From: Acanthopleura granulata
Lineage: Eukaryota; Mollusca; Polyplacophora; Chitonida; Chitonidae
Length of the DNA stretch: 64,000 nucleotides
Assembly (NCBI GenBank): GCA_016165875.1
Contig: JABBOT010000001.1
Coordinates: 12,150,540 to 12,214,539 of the forward strand
Reading direction: 5' to 3'
A program made the translations under genes and the position numbers. The notes under the pieces were generated by a model, which worked only from the letters and a program-made list of their open reading frames with translations, searched no databases and had not been told where the DNA came from. Positions 63,101-64,000 of this stretch are shown one piece after another. Within the stretch, counting starts at the first letter, position 1. Each line of letters begins with the position of its first letter.

Positions 63101-63630
63101 GTTAATTCTTAGATTGCCATACAACAGCAGGGGTATCGTGGTAATATGATCTCCTTGTACAGCAGCAGTGGTATTGTGGTAATATCTTCTCATACAGCAG
63201 CAGTGGTATTGTGGTAATATCTTCTCATACAGCAGCAGTGGTATTGTGGTAATATCTTCTCATACAGCAGCAGGGGTATTGTTGTATTATGATCTCCAGC
63301 TACAGTGTGTCATCATAGATCACAAACTCCCGAGTTGTTGTGCTATGAGATGTGCTGTAGTCTACCTAAGGGAGCACATGAACAGGGCTTCAGTTTACAT
63401 GCTATTTCTGACAGAAACCATCATGTTCATATTAGCCATGCCCAAGCTGGCCATAGTGAACTTGGACTTTGGTGGAACTGTATTTATTATAAAACACAAT
63501 TTTTGGGGGAGGATTTTGATTTGCTTTTATATGTAGTCGTTACCAGTCATGGCTATGGTATTTGTGTAACATTGTTTCTATTTTACAGTGTTAAGCCAGT
63601 TCTCAGGAAAGTTTCCAAGACAGAGGCCAA
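30099..63630 (+). CDS. TnI: troponin I gene, multi-exon, 3' end outside window (overall span)
   Basis: Troponin I is the inhibitory subunit of the thin-filament troponin complex. It binds troponin C, troponin T and actin-tropomyosin in striated muscle. The call rests on the core exons: GLGGLSPEKKKLLK, then KLIMQKAAEDL, then the troponin-T-binding helix with EEEVYDWEVKIRKQDYE, then INELTLKVNDMKGK and FVKPVLRKVSKTEA. This is the order and spacing known for invertebrate TnI. The first exon (MSLEERREARRRRRQ) matches the molluscan TnI style of a long charged N-terminal extension. Skipping the phase-0 block 45733-52279, the exons join in one open frame of 372 codons to the last donor seen; including the block adds 755. 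Family members normally continue another 50 or so residues after the inhibitory region, so the terminal exon is beyond 64000. The 5' UTR is also incomplete, because exon 30099 starts at an acceptor site. Confidence 0.9.
31205..31262 (-). mobile_element. SINE 3' tail fragment, minus orientation
   Basis: The plus strand shows TATTTATTTATTTACTTGAT followed by TGTTGTTTAATACCATACTG, the reverse complement of the SINE 3' end. The flanking body is too diverged to call. Confidence 0.5.
32673..33178. mobile_element. 506-bp foldback (MITE-like) element in TnI intron
   Basis: The left arm (TTTAAAAGAAACAGCCCACA ... ATTATCTGAAAGGCAG ... TCTTCATTATTTTTTGACA ... ATTGAGGTGCTGTGATGGA ... AAGCACAGTCATGTCACAG) is matched in order by the reverse complement of the right arm. 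Both arms extend about 220 bases around a central loop near 32890-32960. Divergence between the arms shows age. It has no coding capacity, consistent with a non-autonomous DNA transposon. Confidence 0.8.
33334..33411 (+). CDS. TnI: TnI N-terminal extension exon 2
   Basis: The exon is 78 bases with acceptor tgtttag and donor gtatgt, entering and leaving in phase 2. It reads QEEPPDDFTQRLQQRRRERE followed by ERLKK. It is highly charged and predicted helical. The frame continues directly from the start exon and into the exon at 34044. Confidence 0.82.
33412..34043 (+). other. TnI intron 2
   Basis: Bounded by gtatgt and gatacag. Nothing recognised inside. Confidence 0.75.
34044..34130 (+). CDS. 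TnI: TnI N-terminal extension exon 3, with a GC donor
   Basis: The acceptor is gatacag. The exon reads AADTNSIEDDDEMERKRRER followed by REAREARLR. Open coding sequence of the expected Arg/Glu type runs to AAG|gcaagg, a GC-AG type donor at 34131, leaving phase 2, which is exactly what the exon at 38418 needs. A conventional donor (gtaagc at 34088) lies inside the exon and would leave phase 1. If no donor is used the frame closes at a TGA at 34155-34157. Confidence 0.75.
35080..35780. repeat. minisatellite, unit 38 bp
   Basis: About 18 copies of ACCAAAATACCAAGAACAAA / CCAATACAGTGAACCTGT. Units of 38 bases measured between adjacent copies. The minus strand is open for long stretches (up to 168 codons), giving repetitive WYFGTGSLYW-type readings that are artefacts of the repeat. 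Confidence 0.9.
38275..38312 (+). CDS. possible alternative TnI exon (phase 1 in, phase 0 out)
   Basis: This 38-base block has a strong acceptor (ttctgttgcag) and donor (CAG|gtagag). Entered in phase 1 it reads IKEATGIDSGVQ and exits in phase 0, which fits the next exon at 40109. The only phase-1 donor I see upstream is the internal gtaagc at 34088. That donor plus this exon would replace the 3' half of exon 34044 and the whole of exon 38418 while keeping frame. The sequence is not recognised, and there is no proof that it is transcribed. Confidence 0.35.
38418..38511 (+). CDS. TnI: TnI N-terminal extension exon 4
   Basis: The acceptor is gaccatcag and the donor gtaatg. The exon is 94 bases, entered in phase 2 and left in phase 0. 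It reads ATAEGGDAEEETTSRRSRRN then RQAEDDDAPQE, alternating acidic and basic clusters. The frame is consistent only with the GC donor at 34131. Two 25-bp copies of a GGCTGGTAACCATGGAA-containing sequence follow immediately in the intron. Confidence 0.8.
38512..40108 (+). other. TnI intron 4
   Basis: It starts with two 25-bp repeats just after the donor, followed by a 40-bp-unit minisatellite. Confidence 0.75.
39040..39620. repeat. degenerate minisatellite, unit about 40 bp
   Basis: Repeated GGGTTTAGTGAAGGTCAAAG / TGCTGTT(C/G)(C/T)TAGGATGCT units, strongly diverged, in the intron between exons 38418 and 40109. Confidence 0.8.
40109..40186 (+). CDS. TnI: TnI N-terminal extension exon 5
   Basis: The acceptor is gctcttccag. 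The 78-base, phase 0/0 exon reads ESSARSRRRRAQQEEEEEAP then APAAEE. The inferred donor (GAG|gtggag) is weak. If it is missed, the frame runs on for 36 codons plus a stop ending at 40297. Joining to 42888 gives the expected Ala/Glu/Lys-rich continuation, which supports the donor despite its poor consensus. Confidence 0.75.
40187..42887 (+). other. TnI intron 5
   Basis: It has the weak donor gtggag and contains the diverged SINE at 41346. No other feature seen. Confidence 0.65.
41346..41594 (+). mobile_element. older SINE copy, same family
   Basis: It shares with the copy at 62076 the CCAATGTGGTCGCTGT block, a GAGTTCAAGTCC B-box, GGAAGGTCTGC and TGGGTTTC in the body, and the AAGTGAAATATGCTTAAGTA...AAATAAATAAAT tail. 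It is clearly more diverged and no target-site duplication was found. It lies in the intron between TnI exons 40109 and 42888. Confidence 0.75.
42888..42974 (+). CDS. TnI: TnI N-terminal extension exon 6 (Ala/Glu/Lys helix)
   Basis: The acceptor is ctctaacag and the donor gttggt. The exon is 87 bases, phase 0/0. It reads AAVDPEKEAAEAAAKAAAEE followed by EERKRKQKE, a low-complexity sequence likely to form a stable helix. Confidence 0.8.
42975..44757 (+). other. TnI intron 6
   Basis: Several overlapping minus-strand frames (43696-44707) have no recognisable domain. The 29-bp triplet repeat lies at its 3' end. Confidence 0.7.
44638..44724. repeat. 29-bp tandem repeat, three copies, just before a TnI acceptor
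   Basis: Three units of TGTGATGACCATTGTGTTGT / CGTTGTGAC end 33 bases before the start of exon 44758, so they occupy the branch-point neighbourhood. Confidence 0.85.
44758..44943 (+). CDS. TnI: TnI N-terminal extension exon 7 (long Arg/Glu helix)
   Basis: The acceptor is ttacacgccag and the donor gtacag. The exon is 186 bases, phase 0/0, 62 residues. It is almost entirely E, R, A, K and Q (for example EAERRRQEQEAEAERRREQE), with i to i+4 salt-bridge spacing typical of single alpha-helices or coiled coil. It is the junction exon: its phase-0 end can join either the caldesmon-like block (45733) or directly the TnI core (52929). Confidence 0.85.
44944..45732 (+). other. TnI intron 7, before the giant exon
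   Basis: Bounded by gtacag and ccctag. No exon that fits the frame was found inside (see rejected 45569-45617). Confidence 0.7.
45733..47214 (+). CDS. giant 494-codon caldesmon-like exon of the TnI gene
   Basis: A single exon of 1482 bases, phase 0/0, with acceptor cttaccctag and donor AAG|gtatgt. Three zones are visible. Codons 1 to about 150 are Arg/Ser-rich with scattered Trp (MRGWQLKRQERQ, VVQKWLNVE, RAQRWNEAE). Codons about 150-310 are charged and helix-prone (RERRRAERLKKWRGEGEVEK). Codons about 315-455 are a repetitive LEQEHLEEVRLEQM-type helix built on Leu, Glu, Gln and Arg. The tail is acidic (SDDDDREQ). I recognise no catalytic or globular domain. By composition it resembles the helical middle of caldesmon or trichohyalin, but homology is not shown. 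There is no start codon of its own at the exon head, so it depends on upstream exons. It is one of eight phase-0 exons that can be skipped together. Confidence 0.8.
46690..47085 (+). repeat. coding repeat: Leu/Glu/Gln single-helix repeat in giant exon
   Basis: Short degenerate coding repeats of the form LEQE(H/R)LE(E/Q), about 5-11 residues per unit, run for roughly 130 residues. The DNA shows repeated TTGGAACA and GAAGAAG words, so the tract probably grew by slippage or unequal exchange. The expected structure is a long extended single alpha-helix. Confidence 0.75.
47382..47444 (+). CDS. caldesmon-like block exon 2 (21 aa)
   Basis: The acceptor is gctcattctag and the donor CAG|gtaaac. The exon is 63 bases, phase 0/0. 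It reads AVSINSKVGDHKAKFESRNT then Q. It is basic and Ser-rich, without a recognised motif. It follows the giant exon after a 167-base intron. Confidence 0.7.
47919..47996 (+). CDS. caldesmon-like block exon 3 (26 aa)
   Basis: The acceptor is ggcattttacag and the donor AAA|gtaagc. The exon is 78 bases, phase 0/0. It reads EDKPVLKPERRIHVYGAPNL then KSLQEK. Function unknown. Confidence 0.7.
48288..48368 (+). CDS. caldesmon-like block exon 4 (27 aa)
   Basis: The acceptor is gttgttactag and the donor AAC|gtgaga. The exon is 81 bases, phase 0/0. It reads FSKSEADDSGMSHADPVKSV then TKTKDSN, a disordered Ser/Asp/Lys linker. Confidence 0.65.
49038..49118 (+). CDS. caldesmon-like block exon 5 (27 aa)
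   Basis: The acceptor is gctttctag and the donor AAT|gtaagc. The exon is 81 bases, phase 0/0. It reads EDQKPCYDENSNKVVTRWKL then DNGEAIN. It again contains a basic-Trp motif (VTRWKL), as in the giant exon. Confidence 0.68.
49903..50211 (+). CDS. caldesmon-like block exon 6 (103 aa, Ser-rich)
   Basis: The acceptor is ctttatttaacag and the donor AGC|gtaagc. The exon is 309 bases, phase 0/0. It begins with a Ser run (SPSLSSSSLSSRFGK), then KPWAAPLTGRTKDKKALFES, and ends NTVMQKWKAREEHS. The VMQKW motif repeats the VVQKW motif of the giant exon. The sequence is probably disordered and possibly phosphorylated. No domain recognised. Confidence 0.75.
50635..50706 (+). CDS. caldesmon-like block exon 7 (24 aa)
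   Basis: The acceptor is ggtgtgtgtttag and the donor GAC|gtaagc. The exon is 72 bases, phase 0/0. It reads GVVSGSIPHPQPISTRQRSE then SGTD, a Pro/Ser linker. The acceptor tract is G/T-rich rather than pyrimidine-rich, so inclusion may be regulated. Confidence 0.6.
52181..52279 (+). CDS. caldesmon-like block exon 8 (33 aa, Ser run)
   Basis: The acceptor is gtgtgtgtaaag and the donor AAG|gtaaga. The exon is 99 bases, phase 0/0. It reads GDNAPSERRLSSSSSISSSS then SSTWREREALRYK. A poly-Ser tract encoded by mixed TCN/AGC codons is followed by a basic-Trp helix that leads into the Glu/Arg core exon at 52929. The acceptor has a poor pyrimidine tract. Confidence 0.65.
52929..52985 (+). CDS. TnI: TnI exon: Glu/Arg hinge into the core
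   Basis: The acceptor is ttttgtttag and the donor GAG|gtaagt. The exon is 57 bases, phase 0/0. It reads EEEEKEEQERLERERKKEE. It can follow either exon 44758-44943 (compact form) or exon 52181-52279 (large form) without frame change. Confidence 0.82.
53198..53217. repeat. poly-T tract
   Basis: A run of about 20 T after exon 52929-52985 in the intron. Confidence 0.9.
53657..53749 (+). CDS. TnI: TnI core exon: start of helix 1 (GLGGLSPEKKKLLK)
   Basis: The acceptor is ctaactgcag and the donor AAG|gtaggg. The exon is 93 bases, phase 0/0. It reads AARRKEEEERKKKGKRKGLG then GLSPEKKKLLK. The GLSPEKKKLLK block corresponds to the GFMTPERKKKLRLLL block of insect TnI, the beginning of the helix that binds the C-lobe of troponin C and packs against troponin T. 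This is one of the clearest identifiers of the family in the window. Confidence 0.92.
54995..55121 (+). CDS. TnI: alternative TnI helix-1 exon, mutually exclusive with 58659-58779
   Basis: The acceptor is accatgttgtag and the donor AATG|gtaatc. The exon is 127 bases, phase 0 in and phase 1 out. It encodes NDDVKETLEDLSEEIEEMRR, then RRKEILSQRVQPLPEDLENM, then TN. It shares with exon 58659-58779 the entry and exit phases, nearly the same length (42 against 40 codons) and aligned residues: E-D-L, a following E..I, then K..I..(E/Q)RV. It replaces the basic KLIMQKAA start with acidic NDDVKETL, so troponin C contact would differ. Using both exons, or neither, creates an early stop. If the donor is not used the frame ends at TAG 55145-55147. 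Confidence 0.7.
57430..57565. repeat. tandem repeat, three copies of about 46-50 bp
   Basis: GAGGAGAGGTTGAGGATTGG / CTTTTGTGAAAGCCTCATTG / CCAAA recurs three times between the two mutually exclusive helix-1 exons. Confidence 0.8.
58659..58779 (+). CDS. TnI: TnI core exon: canonical helix 1
   Basis: The acceptor is ctgtttctag and the donor CAAG|gtaggc. The exon is 121 bases, phase 0 in and phase 1 out. It reads KLIMQKAAEDLRNEAIKKAE, then EREKYINERVEAINTEGLRQ. It matches the troponin C/T-binding first helix of TnI, and KYINERVEAINTEGL parallels the vertebrate RYLAERIPTLQTRGL segment. It follows exon 53657-53749 directly in the canonical form, giving KKKLLK|KLIMQK. Confidence 0.92.
59575..59915. 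repeat. tandem repeat, five copies of about 75 bp
   Basis: A GATTTCTGTAAACCAACTTA core recurs near 59596, 59667, 59737, 59812 and 59887, with similar flanks (TTACACTCTTATATTCAA). Confidence 0.8.
61021..61050 (+). CDS. TnI: predicted 30-nt cassette micro-exon in the TnI helix linker
   Basis: Acceptor ctattccataacag, 30 bases, donor AAAG|gtacat. It is phase 1 in and phase 1 out, so inclusion inserts ten residues (ALAGGQNMPK) between ...NTEGLRQ and (A)ELNKLVKD with no frame change. The site is the flexible turn between helix 1 and the coiled-coil helix 2, a position where other invertebrate TnIs vary in length. The sequence alone cannot show that it is spliced in. Confidence 0.5.
62076..62341 (+). 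mobile_element. full-length tRNA-headed SINE with target-site duplication
   Basis: The 5' part is tRNA-like (A-box TGGCTCAGTTGG near 62087). The central body has GGTCTGCCAGCAACCTGTGG and the 3' end has CCCACCATAATGCTGGCCGC, followed by a GTACAGCATAAAA/CAATCAAATAAATAAAT tail. It is flanked by perfect 12-bp direct repeats AGAAGAGTTAGT at 62064-62075 and 62342-62353. It resembles the V-SINE type reported as widespread in molluscs (RUDI-like); the family name is from memory and not verified. Confidence 0.85.
62583..62683 (+). CDS. TnI: TnI core exon: helix 2, troponin T coiled coil
   Basis: The acceptor is gcccatgaacag and the donor GAG|gtgagt. The exon is 101 bases, phase 1 in and phase 0 out. 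It reads (A)ELNKLVKDLHQKVANLEEEV, then YDWEVKIRKQDYE. The heptad leucines and YDWE..IRKQD(Y/F)E are diagnostic of the TnI helix that pairs with troponin T in the IT arm. A recent SINE sits only about 230 bases upstream. Confidence 0.93.
62700..62890. repeat. degenerate tandem repeat, unit about 50-55 bp
   Basis: AGCAGTTTGTACAAATTCCA / ATGAAGAATACCTGGCATAA / GTTCTTTAACCA and diverged copies fill most of the short intron between exons 62583 and 62956. Confidence 0.65.
62956..62999 (+). CDS. TnI: TnI core exon: end of helix 2 and start of inhibitory region
   Basis: The acceptor is ctacttgcag and the donor AATT|gtaagt. The exon is 44 bases, phase 0 in and phase 2 out. It reads INELTLKVNDMKGK plus two bases that complete Phe with the next exon, giving the conserved VNDMKGKFVKP junction. 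Confidence 0.92.
63000..63588 (+). other. TnI intron before inhibitory-peptide exon
   Basis: Bounded by gtaagt and ttttacag. Mostly the 35-bp tandem repeat; the open frames at 63246-63634 are chance overlaps. Confidence 0.75.
63121..63300. repeat. 35-bp tandem repeat, about five copies
   Basis: CATACAGCAGCAGTGGTATT / GTGGTAATATCTTCT; adjacent cores start at 63158 and 63193. It lies in the intron before the inhibitory-peptide exon. Confidence 0.88.
63589..63630 (+). CDS. TnI: TnI core exon: inhibitory peptide
   Basis: The acceptor is ctattttacag and the donor CCAA|gtaagt. The exon is 42 bases, phase 2 in and phase 2 out. It reads (F)VKPVLRKVSKTEA. This basic segment corresponds to the actin/troponin C-competing inhibitory peptide (vertebrate GKFKRPTLRRV type). 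If the donor is not cleaved the frame reads AAG TAA, stopping at once. The switch peptide and C-terminal mobile domain are expected in exons beyond 64000. Confidence 0.9.
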
Positions 63631-64000
63631 GTAAGTAAATTTGTCATTAGGTTATGTTTTGACAACTAAAGGAATTTAGGAAAAGCATGGAATCTCAGTG
63701 GATCATATTGTGTTAGAAATTTTAGATGTAGAAAGTTCATTAAAGTTTTTGTATTGAAATCTGTAAATATGTGATTTTAACAATAACAGGGTCAGTCCCT
63801 GGCCAAGATTTCAGACCATGAGCCTGTGAACTACAAGACGACCTTGAGTCTGTGAACTACAAGATGACCTTGAGTCGGCTCATTTAGGATCAGAGGCAGC
63901 CTGAAGTCAGGAGTTTTGTCAGATACCTGGACAGTGGTTTCACCCAGGCCATGATTGGTTGTCTTCGTCCACAAAAGTGAACCAGTCAAATATATCAAAT
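63631..64000 (+). other. start of an incomplete TnI intron
   Basis: Begins gtaagt and runs off the window. The next TnI exon is not present here. Confidence 0.7.
63817..63873. repeat. 26-bp direct repeat, two copies
   Basis: GAG(C/T)CTGTGAACTACAAGA(C/T)G / ACCTT occurs twice in tandem in the last, incomplete intron. Confidence 0.8.

Overview
This is animal nuclear DNA: AT-rich, low in gene density, full of transposon debris, with short coding exons bounded by GT..AG splice sites. The repeats (tRNA-headed SINEs whose 3' ends read like 'GTAAAACAACAAACAAATAAATAAAT', a CR1/Jockey-like LINE, and many TACATGTA palindromes) together with a troponin I that has a long charged N-terminal extension suggest a marine lophotrochozoan, most likely a mollusc, possibly a brachiopod. 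The species cannot be fixed from the sequence.

Layout. From 1 to about 30 kb I find no convincing protein-coding gene. It holds minisatellites (4.9-5.7 kb), two foldback elements (6.3-6.9 kb), SINE fragments, one well-formed exon-like block (8673-8734), and a decayed LINE on the minus strand (about 18.1-22.4 kb). From 30.1 kb to the right edge runs one large plus-strand gene, which I read as troponin I (TnI). Its ATG is at 30132, it has at least 21 coding exons, and its 3' end lies beyond the window. Introns carry minisatellites, a 506-bp foldback element (32673-33178) and a young SINE with a 12-bp target-site duplication (62064-62353).

The TnI gene has three parts. (i) Seven N-terminal exons (30132-44943) encode a 220-residue Arg/Glu-rich extension of the molluscan TnI type. 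(ii) Eight consecutive phase-0 exons (45733-52279; the first is 1482 bp) encode 755 residues of caldesmon-like, single-helix-forming sequence. They can be included or skipped without changing frame. (iii) The TnI core (52929-63630) covers the troponin C-binding helix, the troponin T coiled-coil helix and the inhibitory region. The switch and C-terminal segments are off the window.

The most interesting feature is that the core carries a second version of its helix-1 exon (54995-55121), with the same entry and exit phases as the normal exon (58659-58779) and recognisable sequence similarity to it. Including both, or neither, produces an immediate stop codon, so frame alone enforces mutually exclusive use. 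A 30-nt phase 1/1 micro-exon (61021-61050) adds ten residues in the helix-1/helix-2 linker. Near the N-terminus a GC-AG intron and a competing GT donor define two frame-compatible routes. The locus therefore looks able to make both a compact muscle TnI and a very large caldesmon-like TnI. This is a prediction from splice sites and reading frame; no transcript data were available.
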